64,000 nucleotides of DNA from Saccharopolyspora rhizosphaerae (GTDB lineage: Bacteria; Actinomycetota; Actinomycetes; Mycobacteriales; Pseudonocardiaceae). A program made the translations under genes and the position numbers. The notes under the pieces were generated by a model. The model did no database searches and was not told where the DNA came from. It saw only the letters and a program-made list of their open reading frames with translations. Below are positions 1 to 14,226 of this stretch, piece after piece; within the stretch, counting starts at the first letter, position 1, and the number at the start of each line of letters is the position of its first letter. The stretch spans positions 1-64,000 of the forward strand of contig NZ_RSAA01000002.1 in NCBI RefSeq assembly GCF_003931915.1, read 5' to 3'.

Positions 1-107
1 GGCATCTCGTGCTCGGCCAACCGGATCTGATGCCGACCGGACTCAGCCAGCCCCAGGTCCTTCACGGCGAACTCCAGGCCGTTGACCTTCTGCAGCTTGA
101 CGCTCAT
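1..107 (-). CDS. ahcY: Adenosylhomocysteinase, N-terminal fragment (cut by window edge)
   Basis: The first 35 codons of a minus-strand gene that runs off the left edge. The translation ends in the segment VKDLGLAESGRHQIRLAEHE, which matches the conserved N-terminus of S-adenosylhomocysteine hydrolase (VKDLxLAExGRxxIxxAExEMP). The ATG is preceded by a good ribosome binding site (GAAGGGAAG). The enzyme splits S-adenosylhomocysteine into adenosine and homocysteine, which removes the product inhibitor of methyltransferases. It lies 48 bp downstream of metH, as the last visible gene of the betaine/SAM-cycle cluster. The catalytic and NAD-binding parts are outside the window, so the call rests on the N-terminus and context. 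Confidence 0.85.
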   Translation of the reverse strand, partial: MSVKLQKVNGLEFAVKDLGLAESGRHQIRLAEHEM

Positions 108-155
108 GACTTCCCTTCTGTTACTTACTGATTGGCAGCTGATGGACCAGCGGAA

Positions 156-3722
<3,567 letters not shown>

Positions 3723-3740
3723 GCCGCTACTCCCCGTTCG

Positions 3741-4715
3741 TCAGCGCAGCTTCGGCCCGATGTCGGCCGCAGCTTCGTCGCCGTAGGCCTCGGCGATGCG
3801 GGCCAGGAACGAGTCCCGTTCGACGTCGTACTCCTGCGGACCGTCGGTCTCCAGGGACACTGTCGCGAGGGTGCAGCCCAGCTGCAGCGAACGCTCCAGG
3901 CTCAGGCCACCGCCCAGTCCGGCGAGGAAGCCCGCGCGAAGCGCGTCACCGACACCGGTCGGGTCGCCCTTCTGCTTTTCCTTCGGGGGCTCGACCAGCA
4001 GCGTCGGCTCGCCCTTGGCCTTGACCTGCACGCCCTTCGGGCCGAGCGAGGTGACCCACTTGCCGACCCGGCCGAGGACCTCGTCCTCGCTCCAGCCGGT
4101 GCTCTGCAGCAGGAGGCCGTGCTCGTACTCGTTGGTGAACAGGTACTGCGCGCCGTCCACGAGTTTACGGATGTCATCGCCTTCCATGCGGGCCAGCTGC
4201 TGGCCCGGGTCGGCGAGGAAGTCGTAGCCGCGGTCGCGGCACTCCTGGGTGTGCCGCACCATCCCGTCGGGGTCGTTCGCCGAGATCACGACGATGTCGA
4301 GGCCGCCGAGGCGGTCGGCGACGGGCTTGAGCTCGATCTCGCGAGCCTCGGCCATGGCGCCGGCGTAGAACGACGCGATCTGGTTGTGGTCGGTGTCGGT
4401 GGTGCACAGGAAGCGCGCGGTGTGCTTCGTCTCCGAGACGTGCACCGACCCGGTGTCCACGCCGTGCCGCTCGAGCCACGCGCGATAGTCGTTGAAGTCC
4501 TGGCCGACCGCGCCCACCAGCGTCGAGGTCACACCCAGCTTGCCGAGACCGAAGGTGATGTTGCCGGCGATGCCGCCACGACGCACCTCCAGCTCGTCCA
4601 CCAGGAACGACAGCGAGACCTGCTCCAGCCGGTCGGCCACGAGCTGGTCGGTGAACCTACCGGGGTAGGACATCAGGTGGTCGGTGGCGATCGAACCGGT
4701 CACCGCAATCCGCAC
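3741..4715 (-). CDS. adoK: PfkB-family carbohydrate kinase, probable adenosine kinase
   Basis: A 324-aa ribokinase/PfkB-family protein. The N-terminus has the substrate-side glycines (VRRGGIAGNITFGLGKLG), and the C-terminal signature DPTGVGDALRAGF has the catalytic Asp near residue 257. Actinobacterial adenosine kinases carry nearly the same signature. The role is inferred from context. It lies between metK and metH with ahcY downstream, so it most likely phosphorylates the adenosine released by AhcY and pulls SAH hydrolysis forward. The start is GTG with GAAGGAG eight bases upstream. A generic sugar kinase cannot be excluded from sequence alone. Confidence 0.82.
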   Translation of the reverse strand: MRIAVTGSIATDHLMSYPGRFTDQLVADRLEQVSLSFLVDELEVRRGGIAGNITFGLGKLGVTSTLVGAVGQDFNDYRAWLERHGVDTGSVHVSETKHTARFLCTTDTDHNQIASFYAGAMAEAREIELKPVADRLGGLDIVVISANDPDGMVRHTQECRDRGYDFLADPGQQLARMEGDDIRKLVDGAQYLFTNEYEHGLLLQSTGWSEDEVLGRVGKWVTSLGPKGVQVKAKGEPTLLVEPPKEKQKGDPTGVGDALRAGFLAGLGGGLSLERSLQLGCTLATVSLETDGPQEYDVERDSFLARIAEAYGDEAAADIGPKLR

Positions 4716-4736
4716 TTGGATAACTCCTTCACCAGG

Positions 4737-4780
4737 GCAGGCTGCGGGACACTGCCGTTGGGCGGCGCCCCGCAGCCTGC
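4737..4780 (-). other. Strong hairpin between metK and the adenosine kinase gene
   Basis: Positions 4737-4748 and 4769-4780 form a perfect 12-bp inverted repeat around a 20-nt loop. The loop itself contains a short GCCG/CGGC pairing. No U-tract follows on the minus strand, so a classical intrinsic terminator is doubtful. RNA processing, partial termination or attenuation inside the operon are possible. The element starts 28 nt after the metK stop. Confidence 0.5.
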
Positions 4781-4808
4781 GAACAGCTTCGTCGGTATGG
4801 GGGGTTGT

Positions 4809-6011
4809 TTACAGACCCGCGGCGCTCTTCAGGGCCTCCGCGCGGTCGGTGTTCTCCCACGGCAGGTTGACGTCGCTGCGCCCGAAGTGACCGTAAGCGG
4901 CGGTCGGGGCGTAGATGGGCCGGAGGAGGTCGAGGTCACGGACGATCGCGCCGGGGCGCAGGTCGAAGACCTCGTTGATGGCCGCCTGGATCTTGACCGG
5001 GTCGACGTTCTCGGTGCCGAAGGTCTCCACGAACAGGCCGACCGGAGCCGCCTTGCCGATCGCGTAGGCGACCTGGACCTCGATGCGGCCGGCCAGGCCC
5101 GCGGCGACCGCGTTCTTGGCCACCCAGCGCATGGCGTAGGCCGCGGAGCGGTCGACCTTCGACGGGTCCTTGCCGGAGAAGGCGCCACCACCGTGGCGGG
5201 CCATGCCGCCGTAGGTGTCGACGATGATCTTCCGGCCGGTCAGACCGGCGTCACCCATGGGGCCACCGACGACGAAGCGACCGGTCGGGTTGATCAGGAC
5301 GCGGGCGTCGCCCGAGTCCAGACCGGCGCGCTCCAGCTCCGGCGCGATGACGTGCTTCTGGATGTCGCCGACCAGCTGGCCGTCGAGGTCGATGTCCTCG
5401 GCGTGCTGGGTCGACAGCACGACCGTGTCCAGGCTGACTGCCTGGTCACCGGCGTACTCGACGGTGACCTGGGTCTTGCCGTCGGCACGCAGGTACGGCA
5501 GCGTGCCGTCCTTGCGGACGTTGGTCAGGCGGCGCGACATGCGGTGCGCCAGGGTGATCGGCAGCGGCGCCAGCTCGTCGGTGTCGTTGCAGGCGTAGCC
5601 GAACATCAGGCCCTGGTCGCCGGCGCCCTGCTTGGCGATCTCGTCCTCGCTGCCCTCGACGCGCTTCTCGTGCGCCTCGTCAACGCCCTGGGCGATGTCC
5701 GGGGACTGCTTGCCGATCGCGACGTTCACACCGCAGGTGGTGCCGTCGAAACCCTTGATCGAGGAGTCGTAACCGATCTCCAGGATCTTCTCCCGAACCA
5801 GGCTCGGGACGTCGATGTTGGCCTTCGTGGTGACCTCGCCGGCGACGTGCACCTGGCCGGTGGTGACCATGGTCTCCACGGCGACGCGCGAAGCCGGGTC
5901 CTGGGCCAGCATCGCGTCCAGGATCGAGTCGCTGATCGCGTCGCACATCTTGTCCGGGTGGCCCTCGGTCACCGACTCACTCGTGAACAACCGGCGGTTG
6001 ATCTCACTCAC
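4809..6011 (-). CDS. metK: S-adenosylmethionine synthetase
   Basis: A 400-aa MetK of normal length. Family motifs are intact: GHPDK at residues 17-21 (ATP binding), the central [12 protein letters not shown] segment, and the phosphate-binding loop [16 protein letters not shown]. It makes SAM from methionine and ATP as a cytoplasmic homotetramer. The gene is 75 bp downstream of the betaine methyltransferase gene and 93 bp upstream of the adenosine kinase gene, on the same strand. Three SAM are consumed per betaine, so the co-localisation makes biochemical sense. It may also be the organism's only metK. Confidence 0.97.
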   Translation of the reverse strand: MSEINRRLFTSESVTEGHPDKMCDAISDSILDAMLAQDPASRVAVETMVTTGQVHVAGEVTTKANIDVPSLVREKILEIGYDSSIKGFDGTTCGVNVAIGKQSPDIAQGVDEAHEKRVEGSEDEIAKQGAGDQGLMFGYACNDTDELAPLPITLAHRMSRRLTNVRKDGTLPYLRADGKTQVTVEYAGDQAVSLDTVVLSTQHAEDIDLDGQLVGDIQKHVIAPELERAGLDSGDARVLINPTGRFVVGGPMGDAGLTGRKIIVDTYGGMARHGGGAFSGKDPSKVDRSAAYAMRWVAKNAVAAGLAGRIEVQVAYAIGKAAPVGLFVETFGTENVDPVKIQAAINEVFDLRPGAIVRDLDLLRPIYAPTAAYGHFGRSDVNLPWENTDRAEALKSAAGL

Positions 6012-6086
6012 GACTGCTCCTCACCTCACAAGCTCTGCAGCTTTTGATCCTTGCGTACGGTATTCAGGTCCTTCACCCGGGGGACC

Positions 6087-7787
<1,701 letters not shown>

Positions 7788-8061
7788 TTTCACTCCCACC
7801 ACTCACGTTGGTCATGCGCCAGCCCGCGAACTTCAGGCATGCGCAAATCCGTGCCCCGAGCATGTGTCTCGCGGCCGTGCGGGTCGCCACTGCGAAAAAA
7901 GGCAACACCTCCGACCGGCGCGGGCAGCCGAGAAAACGCTCAAGGCCGCAGCACCAACGCCGATCGCACTCGGTCGGCACCCTTGCCAACCGGCGCAACG
8001 CATTTCCGTGCGTCGCTTAACCAACCTAGGCGAAGGAGATCACGAAGCAAGCGTACGAACG

Positions 8062-8077
8062 TGTGACGGTAATCACC
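8062..8077. promoter_or_regulatory. CRP/GlxR-like half-palindromic box
   Basis: TGTGA-N6-TCACC matches the CRP/GlxR consensus TGTGA-N6-TCACA at 9 of 10 fixed positions. It lies about 275 bp upstream of the betaine synthase start. It partly overlaps the larger inverted repeat at 8071-8099, so two regulators could compete here. The match is by eye only. Confidence 0.4.
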
Positions 8078-8099
8078 GCAATGCGATGATTGCGTGATT
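8071..8099. promoter_or_regulatory. Interrupted inverted repeat, candidate operator
   Basis: CGCAAT (8077-8082) and ATTGCG (8089-8094) form a perfect inverted repeat around a 6-nt spacer. The symmetry continues outward with AATCA (8071-8075) and TGATT (8095-8099), with a single unpaired base at 8076. That gives 11 symmetric pairs. A second, 13-bp palindrome (TCACCC-T-GGGTGA) follows at 8107-8119. The cluster looks like a compound operator for the betaine genes. The regulator is unknown. Confidence 0.45.
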
Positions 8100-8505
8100 C
8101 GCGTTGTCACCCTGGGTGAAAAAATGCGCTATCACCAGGGCACTCTCGAGATGATTTTGGCGCCGGTAACGATCACGTGAGTGCAAAAAATCTTGATGAG
8201 ATGTACACTAACGCGCGCCTGATGTAGCACAAAGTTCGCGCCACATCAAGAGTTCCGACCGACAAAATTCTTGTGAATAGCCGGAGCGGCGGTTGACTTT
8301 TTGCTCCTCGCACTACTTCCATCGAAGAGCGGAGCACGGATGTTACGGTGTTCGCCCGCGCAGCGCCATAGCTTTTTCCGGAGTGTCAGTCAATTGGTGC
8401 ACCCGCCCTGGGATCGCCGGACCGATCCAGCGCCCGGACCAGCGAGGAGCACCGCCGACCGGGAGGGCTCAGGCCCCGGCCCGGACGGCGGCCCTGCGCC
8501 TCGGT

Positions 8506-10212
8506 TCAGCTCCTGAGACCGGGGAAGTCCTCGTCGCGGTACTCGGTCCGCACCCGCTCCCCCGACGCGTGGAGCTCGTTCTCCCGGCCGCGCAGCTCGA
8601 CCCGCCGGATCTTGCCGGAGATGGTCTTGGGCAGCTCGAAGAACTCGAGCCGCCGCACCCGCTTGTAGGGCGCGAGGTTCTCCCGGGCGAAGCGCAAGAT
8701 CGACTCGGCCGTGCGCTCGTCGGGTTCGTGGCCGGGCGCCGGCACCACGTAGGCCTTGGGCACCGACAGCCGGACGGGGTCCGGTGCGGGCACCACCGCG
8801 GCCTCGGCGACCGCCTCGTGCTCCAGCAGCACGCTCTCCAGCTCGAACGGTGAGATGCGGTAGTCGGAGGCCTTGAACACGTCGTCGGTGCGCCCGACGT
8901 AGGTGATGTAGCCGTCCGCGTCCCGCGATCCGACGTCCCCGGTGTGGTAGTGCCCACCGCGGGTGACCTCGTCGGTGCGCTCGGTGTCGTCGGCGTAGCC
9001 GGTCATCAGCCCCACGGGGCGGGGCTGCAGCGCCAGGCAGATCTCGCCCTCGTCGGCCTCCTCGCCGGTCGCCGGGTCCAGCAGCACCACGTCGAAGCCC
9101 GGCAGCGGCCTGCCCATCGACCCGAGCCGCACCGGCTGGCCGGGGGTGTTGGCGACCTGGACGCTGGTCTCGGTCTGGCCGAAGCCGTCGCGGATGGTCA
9201 CCGACCACGCCCGCCGCACCTGCTCGATGATCTCCGGGTTCAGCGGTTCCCCCGCCCCGACGACCTTCTCCGGCGGCGTGCGCAGCGACCCGAGGTCGGC
9301 CTGGATGAGCATCCGCCACACCGTCGGGGGTGCGCAGAAGCTGGTGATCCGGCAGCGCTGCACCTGCTCCAGCAGGCCTGTCGGGTCGAAGCGCGAGTAG
9401 TTGTAGATGAACACCGTCGCCTCGGCGTTCCACGGCGCGAAGACGTTGCTCCAGGCGTGCTTGGCCCACCCCGGCGAGGAGATGTTGAGGTGAACGTCAC
9501 CGGGTTCCAGGCCGATCCAGTACATCGTGGACAGGTGGCCCACGGGGTACGAGGCGTGCGTGTGCTGGACGAGCTTCGGCTTCGCCGTGGTACCGGACGT
9601 GAAGTACAACAACAGCGGGTCGTCCGCCCTGGTAGGACCGTCGGCGGTGAAATTCGTCTCCGCTCCGGCGCTTTCGGCGTAGGAGTGCCAACCGGTCACA
9701 TCGGACCCGACGGCGATGCGGGTGTAGTCACCCGGCACGTCTGTGAACTTCGTCGCGTCGTCCGATGTGGTCACCACGTGGCGCGCCCTGCCACGGTCCA
9801 CCCGGTCGCGCAGGTCCGCCGCTCCCAGCAGCGGGGTGGCGGGGATGATCACCGCACCGAGCTTCATCGCCGCCAGGATCGTCTCCCACAGCTCCACCTG
9901 GTTGCCCAGCATCAGGATCAGCCGGTCACCGCGCGCGACGCCGAGCCCGCGCAGCCAGTTGGCCACCTGGTTGGAGCGGGCGGTCATCTCGGCGAAGGTG
10001 ATCTTCTGCTCCCCGCCGCCCGCGTCGACGATCCACAGCGCCAACGCGTCCGGGCGCCGCTCGGCGATGGAGTCGAACCACTCCAGCGCCCAGTTGAACT
10101 CCTCGAAGCGCGGCCAGCGGAAGCCCTCCCGCGCCGCGTCGTAGTCCTCCCGATGCTGCAGCAGGTAGTCGCGCGCGCTCAGGAACGCCTCACCAGACGA
10201 TGTCGCCGGCAC
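8506..10212 (-). CDS. AMP-dependent acyl-CoA synthetase
   Basis: About 568 aa, an ANL-superfamily adenylate-forming enzyme. The P-loop motif LLYFTSGTTAKPKLVQHTH lies in the first half, followed by the GFGQTE adenylate motif, YHTGDVGSRDADGYITYVGR, and the C-terminal lysine motif near ISGKIRR. The layout resembles medium-chain or aromatic acyl-CoA synthetases related to acetyl-CoA synthetase. It should activate a carboxylic acid with ATP and CoA; the acid is not predictable here. I chose GTG at 10212, which has GGGGG six bases upstream. TTG at 10224 lies almost on top of an AGGAG and is less likely. It appears monocistronic. Confidence 0.85.
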   Translation of the reverse strand: MPATSSGEAFLSARDYLLQHREDYDAAREGFRWPRFEEFNWALEWFDSIAERRPDALALWIVDAGGGEQKITFAEMTARSNQVANWLRGLGVARGDRLILMLGNQVELWETILAAMKLGAVIIPATPLLGAADLRDRVDRGRARHVVTTSDDATKFTDVPGDYTRIAVGSDVTGWHSYAESAGAETNFTADGPTRADDPLLLYFTSGTTAKPKLVQHTHASYPVGHLSTMYWIGLEPGDVHLNISSPGWAKHAWSNVFAPWNAEATVFIYNYSRFDPTGLLEQVQRCRITSFCAPPTVWRMLIQADLGSLRTPPEKVVGAGEPLNPEIIEQVRRAWSVTIRDGFGQTETSVQVANTPGQPVRLGSMGRPLPGFDVVLLDPATGEEADEGEICLALQPRPVGLMTGYADDTERTDEVTRGGHYHTGDVGSRDADGYITYVGRTDDVFKASDYRISPFELESVLLEHEAVAEAAVVPAPDPVRLSVPKAYVVPAPGHEPDERTAESILRFARENLAPYKRVRRLEFFELPKTISGKIRRVELRGRENELHASGERVRTEYRDEDFPGLRS

Positions 10213-10415
10213 TCCGGCCCCCAATCTCCTCGGCTGCGCTGCCAGGAGCTGAAGTGGACCATGACCGCGGTGGGATCGGCCACCCCGACGTGCCGTCGTG
10301 ATTGCTCCGATTTGCGGGTCCTGGCTCGTCAGCGTTGACTCTTCGTGCGGTTGTGGTCACTGTTGTTGATTACTGGTGATTTCCTTTCGGAATTTCCGGC
10401 GTCAAGGAGGACTCC

Positions 10416-12224
10416 GTGTTCCGACCCGTCACGACGATCATCACTGCTCTCCTGCTCACCTGCTCCGGAGTACCAGCATCGATGGCCACCGCCGAACCCG
10501 CTTGGCAGCCCGCGGAACCACCGCTGACCACCCCGTGGACCGACGAGGTCGGCCCGGACAACGCCCTCCCCGAGTACCCGAGACCGCAGCTGACCCGCGA
10601 GCGCTGGCTCAACCTCAACGGCCTGTGGGACTACACCGGCGGCGAGAACCCCACCGAGCAGATCCTCGTCCCCTACCCGCCGGAATCCGCGCTGTCCGGG
10701 GTGCAGCGCCACGACGACGAGATGGTCTACGAGCGCACCTTCGACGTGCCCGCCGACTGGGCCGGGCAGCGGCTGGTCCTGCACTTCGGCGCCGTTGACC
10801 AGCGCGCCGAGGTCTCGGTCAACGGCAAGCAGGTCGCCGTGCACGAAGGCGGGTACACCGCCTTCTCCGCCGACATCACCGGCGCCGTGGAACCCGGTGC
10901 GCCGCAACGGCTCACCGTCGCGGTCTCCGACGGCAACGAGACACAGCCCTACCCGGTGGGCAAGCAGCGCAACGATCCCGGCGGCATCCTCTACACCGGG
11001 GCCTCCGGCATCTGGCAGACCGTGTGGCTCGAACCCGTCGCTCCCGCGCACGTCACCGGACTGGACATCACCCCCGACCTGACCGGCTTCGACCTCACCG
11101 CCTCGACCTCGACGAACGACGGCGAGCAGGTCGAGGTCGCGGTGCGCGACATCGAAGGCGCGGAGGTCACCCGCACCACCGGCCCGGCCGGGCGACCGGT
11201 GCGCGTCGACGTCCCGCAACCGCGCCTGTGGACCCCCGAGGACCCGCACCTCTACGACCTGACCGTGCGCTTGCTCGGCGCCGACGGCACCGTGCTCGAC
11301 GAGGTCGGCAGCTACACGGGTCTGCGCACGACGGGCCTGGTCCACGACGAGCAGGGCCGGCCGCGGCTGGCGCTCAACGGCGAGGTCGTCTTCCAGCACG
11401 GCCCGCTGGACCAGGGCTACTGGCCGGACGGCATCTACACCGCACCGACCGACGAGGCGCTGCGCTCCGACCTGGACCGGACCAAGGAACTCGGCTTCAA
11501 CATGGTCCGCAAGCACGTCAAGGTCGAGCCGGCGCGCTGGTACTACTGGGCCGACCGGCTGGGCCTGATGGTGTGGCAGGACATGCCGTCGCTGCCGATC
11601 GACCTGGACATCCCACCGGAGGACAGCCCGCCGCCCTCGGAGGAGATGAAGGCCCACTACCGCGCTGAGTGGGTCGACGTCATCGACCAGCTCCGCAGCT
11701 CACCGTCCATCGTGGCGTGGGTGCCGTTCAACGAGGGCTGGGGTGAGTTCGACACCGCCGAGATCACCGACCTGACGCGGCGCACCGATCCCTCGCGGGT
11801 GATCAACGCCTCCAGCGGCGTCAACTGCTGCTACTCGTTGCCCGACAGCGGCGCCGGGGACATCTACGACGACCACACCTACGTCGGTCCGGGCGCACCG
11901 ACGATCAAGGACGGCCGGGCGGTCGTGGACGGCGAGTACGGCGGGCTCGGGCTGGTCGAGGAAGGCCACCTCTGGCCCGGTGAGCCCGGCGCCTACGAGA
12001 TGACCGAGAGCCGGGAGCAGTTGACCCGGCGTTACGGCGAAGTCAGCGACGAGCTGGTGCGCATCATCGAGGCCCACGGCTTGTCCGCGGCGATCTACAC
12101 CCAGACAACCGACGTCGAGAACGAGGTCAACGGCTTCCTCACCTACGACCGGAAGGTCATGAAGCCGGACGTGGCGTCGGTGCGCGAGCACAACCTGGCA
12201 GCCATCGAGGCGGGGAGCCGGTGA
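10416..12224 (+). CDS. Secreted glycoside hydrolase family 2 protein
   Basis: A 602-aa protein with a Sec signal peptide (about 1-27, hydrophobic TTIITALLLTCSGV, cleavage near ATA-EP). It then has the GH2 sugar-binding jelly roll (about 45-205, including LNLNGLWDY), an immunoglobulin-like domain, and a TIM barrel from about 300. The likely acid/base is the Glu of PFNEGWGEF (about 439), and the nucleophile is the Glu of VVDGEYGG (about 507). Family members are beta-galactosidases, beta-glucuronidases or beta-mannosidases; the substrate cannot be chosen here. The GTG start follows AAGGAGG. The next gene, an aldose 1-epimerase, begins within 10 bp of its stop, so the two probably act on the same sugar. 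Confidence 0.9.
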   Translation: MFRPVTTIITALLLTCSGVPASMATAEPAWQPAEPPLTTPWTDEVGPDNALPEYPRPQLTRERWLNLNGLWDYTGGENPTEQILVPYPPESALSGVQRHDDEMVYERTFDVPADWAGQRLVLHFGAVDQRAEVSVNGKQVAVHEGGYTAFSADITGAVEPGAPQRLTVAVSDGNETQPYPVGKQRNDPGGILYTGASGIWQTVWLEPVAPAHVTGLDITPDLTGFDLTASTSTNDGEQVEVAVRDIEGAEVTRTTGPAGRPVRVDVPQPRLWTPEDPHLYDLTVRLLGADGTVLDEVGSYTGLRTTGLVHDEQGRPRLALNGEVVFQHGPLDQGYWPDGIYTAPTDEALRSDLDRTKELGFNMVRKHVKVEPARWYYWADRLGLMVWQDMPSLPIDLDIPPEDSPPPSEEMKAHYRAEWVDVIDQLRSSPSIVAWVPFNEGWGEFDTAEITDLTRRTDPSRVINASSGVNCCYSLPDSGAGDIYDDHTYVGPGAPTIKDGRAVVDGEYGGLGLVEEGHLWPGEPGAYEMTESREQLTRRYGEVSDELVRIIEAHGLSAAIYTQTTDVENEVNGFLTYDRKVMKPDVASVREHNLAAIEAGSR

Positions 12225-12232
12225 GGAGTTCG

Positions 12233-13246
12233 ATGGGATCGACGAAGATCAGCAGACGCAGCGCGTTGCTCGGGACGGCGGGCGCAGCCGGTGCGGTGGC
12301 GGCCCTGCCCGCCACGGCGCAGGCCGCGCCCAGCGGTCCCCCGACCGCGAGCGGCCACCTCTACGAGATCGGCACCGGACGGCAGCGCGTGCTGATCGGC
12401 GGCGTGGCGGCCTCGGTGCTGTCCTGGCAGGTCGATGGGCAGGAGATGCTGCTGACCCACGACCCCGACGACGTCGGCGAGGGGTACCAGGGCAAGACGA
12501 TCCTGCCGTGGGCCAACCGGATCGATCACGGCTCCTACACCTTCGACGGGGAGGAGCTGCAGGTCGCGATCAACGAGCCGGATCGCGACACGGCCCTGCA
12601 CGGGTTGATGAGCTTCGTGGAGTGGTCGCCGGTCCGGCACCGCTCCGATTCGGTGGTGCTCGAGCACGTGCTGCCACCGGACTACGGCTACCCGTTCCAG
12701 CTGGCGTTCCGCATCGAGTACCGGGTCGACGACCGCGGTTTCGCCAGCACCCTGCACGCGACCAACGTGGGCCGGCGACCGGCGCCCTTCGGCACCGCCA
12801 ACCACACCTACCTGGCGGCGGCTCCGGGGACCAGCGTCGACGACATCGTGCTGGAGATCCCGGCCGACACCTACTACGAGGTCGACGACCGGTTGATCCC
12901 GACCGGGACCGCCCCGGTGGACGGCACCGACTACGACTTCCGCACCGCCCGGCCGATCGCGCGGACCACGATGGACACCGCGTTCACCGGCCTGCACCAC
13001 ACCGGCGGCGAAGCCGTGGTGCGCTTCCGGCGACCGGACGTCGACGTCGAGCTGTGGGTCGACGAGAACCACCGGTACCTGCAGGTCTACACCGACGACG
13101 ACCCCAGCACCGACCGCCCGGCGCGGGCGGGGCTGACCGTGGAGCCCATGACGTTGGCGCCCAACGCCTTCGTCACCGGTGACGGGTTGATCGTCCTGCG
13201 ACCGGGCCAGACCCACACCGGAAGCTGGGGCTACCGCCTCGCCTGA
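12233..13246 (+). CDS. Exported aldose 1-epimerase family protein
   Basis: The 337-aa protein opens with a Tat signal (SRRSALLG, then a hydrophobic Ala/Gly stretch, cleavage near AQAAP). The epimerase fold has the expected catalytic residues: His in DTALHGLM (about 123), His in TANHTYL (about 190) and Glu in LTVEPMTL (about 303). It would interconvert alpha and beta anomers of an aldose outside the membrane. It follows the GH2 gene in the same operon. I chose ATG 12233 because GAGGAG precedes it; a GTG at 12221 would overlap the GH2 stop. A strong hairpin directly follows the stop. Confidence 0.88.
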   Translation: MGSTKISRRSALLGTAGAAGAVAALPATAQAAPSGPPTASGHLYEIGTGRQRVLIGGVAASVLSWQVDGQEMLLTHDPDDVGEGYQGKTILPWANRIDHGSYTFDGEELQVAINEPDRDTALHGLMSFVEWSPVRHRSDSVVLEHVLPPDYGYPFQLAFRIEYRVDDRGFASTLHATNVGRRPAPFGTANHTYLAAAPGTSVDDIVLEIPADTYYEVDDRLIPTGTAPVDGTDYDFRTARPIARTTMDTAFTGLHHTGGEAVVRFRRPDVDVELWVDENHRYLQVYTDDDPSTDRPARAGLTVEPMTLAPNAFVTGDGLIVLRPGQTHTGSWGYRLA

Positions 13247-13251
13247 CCGCT

Positions 13252-13304
13252 CGGGTCGCCGGGGGTGGGCCGCTCCAGCAACGCGGTCGGCCCCCGGCGA
13301 CCCG
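13252..13304 (+). terminator. Hairpin terminator after the GH2/epimerase pair
   Basis: Positions 13252-13265 and 13291-13304 are a perfect 14-bp GC-rich inverted repeat with a 25-nt loop. It begins 6 nt after the epimerase stop and ends just before the next start (13318). No clear T-tract follows, as is common in actinobacteria. Confidence 0.65.
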
Positions 13305-13317
13305 TTAGGGTGGGCGG

Positions 13318-14154
13318 GTGGCCGAACACATCCAGATCCCCACGCCGGCAGGCAAGTTCGACGCGTTGACCGCAGGACCCGAGGACGGGCGCCCGGTGCT
13401 GCTGCTGCACGGCTTCCCCGAAGCGGCGGTCGAGTGGAGCGAGCAGCTGGGCGTTCTGGGCGGGGCCGAGTGCTTCGCGGTGGCTCCCGACCAGCGCGGC
13501 TACTCCCCCGGTGTCCGGCCGGAGCAGGTCGCCGAGTACCGGGTGGAGGAGCTGGTCGGGGACGTGCTGGCCATCGCGGACCACTTCGGGTGGGAGCGCT
13601 TCGACCTCGTCGGCCACGACTGGGGTGCGGCGGTGGCGTGGTCCACCGCGGCCGAGCACCCCGACCGCGTCCGCACCCTCACCGCGGTGTCGATCCCGCA
13701 CCTGGACGCCTTCACCCGGGCGGTGCGCGAGGACGAGGACCAGCAACAGCGCTCGGCCTACATGCAGGCGCTGCGCTCCTCCACCGCCGAGAAGACGCTG
13801 CTGGCCGACAACGCCGCCAAGCTCCGCCGGATCTACTACCCGGGCGTCCCGCAGCACCACGTCGACGACTACGTGCAGCGGCTCACCGAGCCGGGCGCGC
13901 TGACCGGTGCGCTCAACTGGTACCGGGCGTCGCGGTTCAACGGCGAGATCGGGCCGATCACCGTGCCCACCCTCTTCGTGTGGAGCACCGAGGACGTGGC
14001 GGTCGGCTCCACCGCCGCGCTGGCCACCGAGCAGCACGTGACCGGCCCGTACCGGTTCGAGATGCTGCAGGAGGTCTCGCACTGGATCCCCGAGGAAGCG
14101 CCGGACTCGCTGACCCGGTTGCTGCTGCAGCACCTGCTGGCCCACCCGGAGTGA
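13318..14154 (+). CDS. Alpha/beta hydrolase, epoxide hydrolase-like
   Basis: A 278-aa cytoplasmic alpha/beta-hydrolase. The oxyanion motif is LHGFPE (about 31). The nucleophile elbow is GHDWGA with Asp (about 101) rather than Ser, as in epoxide hydrolases and haloalkane dehalogenases. The catalytic His is in SHWIPEEAP (about 255). The HGFPE motif with an aspartate nucleophile favours epoxide hydrolase; lid tyrosines were not mapped. It starts at GTG and sits alone between the epimerase hairpin and the ThDP enzyme gene. The natural substrate is unknown. Confidence 0.82.
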   Translation: MAEHIQIPTPAGKFDALTAGPEDGRPVLLLHGFPEAAVEWSEQLGVLGGAECFAVAPDQRGYSPGVRPEQVAEYRVEELVGDVLAIADHFGWERFDLVGHDWGAAVAWSTAAEHPDRVRTLTAVSIPHLDAFTRAVREDEDQQQRSAYMQALRSSTAEKTLLADNAAKLRRIYYPGVPQHHVDDYVQRLTEPGALTGALNWYRASRFNGEIGPITVPTLFVWSTEDVAVGSTAALATEQHVTGPYRFEMLQEVSHWIPEEAPDSLTRLLLQHLLAHPE

Positions 14155-14226
14155 TCTCTTGCCGGTGGCGGTCCGGGCGGTGAGCATGACATCCGTCCGG
14201 TTTTCCGACGCGCCGTAGGAGTGCTC

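Larger units (their letters stand above)
7788..8505 (-). promoter_or_regulatory. Long upstream region of the betaine/SAM-cycle cluster
   Basis: About 718 bp without a supportable gene, and visibly more AT-rich than the surroundings between roughly 8000 and 8350. It must hold the cluster promoter. Several symmetric sites lie within 60 bp (listed separately at 8062-8119). A partial repeat of one half-site, TCACCAGGG, follows at about 8132-8140. I could not assign -35 and -10 boxes with confidence. Confidence 0.6.

Noticed and set aside
4716-4808. SAH or SAM riboswitch between metK and the adenosine kinase gene
   Set aside because: Only short words resemble the SAH aptamer; the core helices and order do not fit. 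Kept as a plain hairpin.
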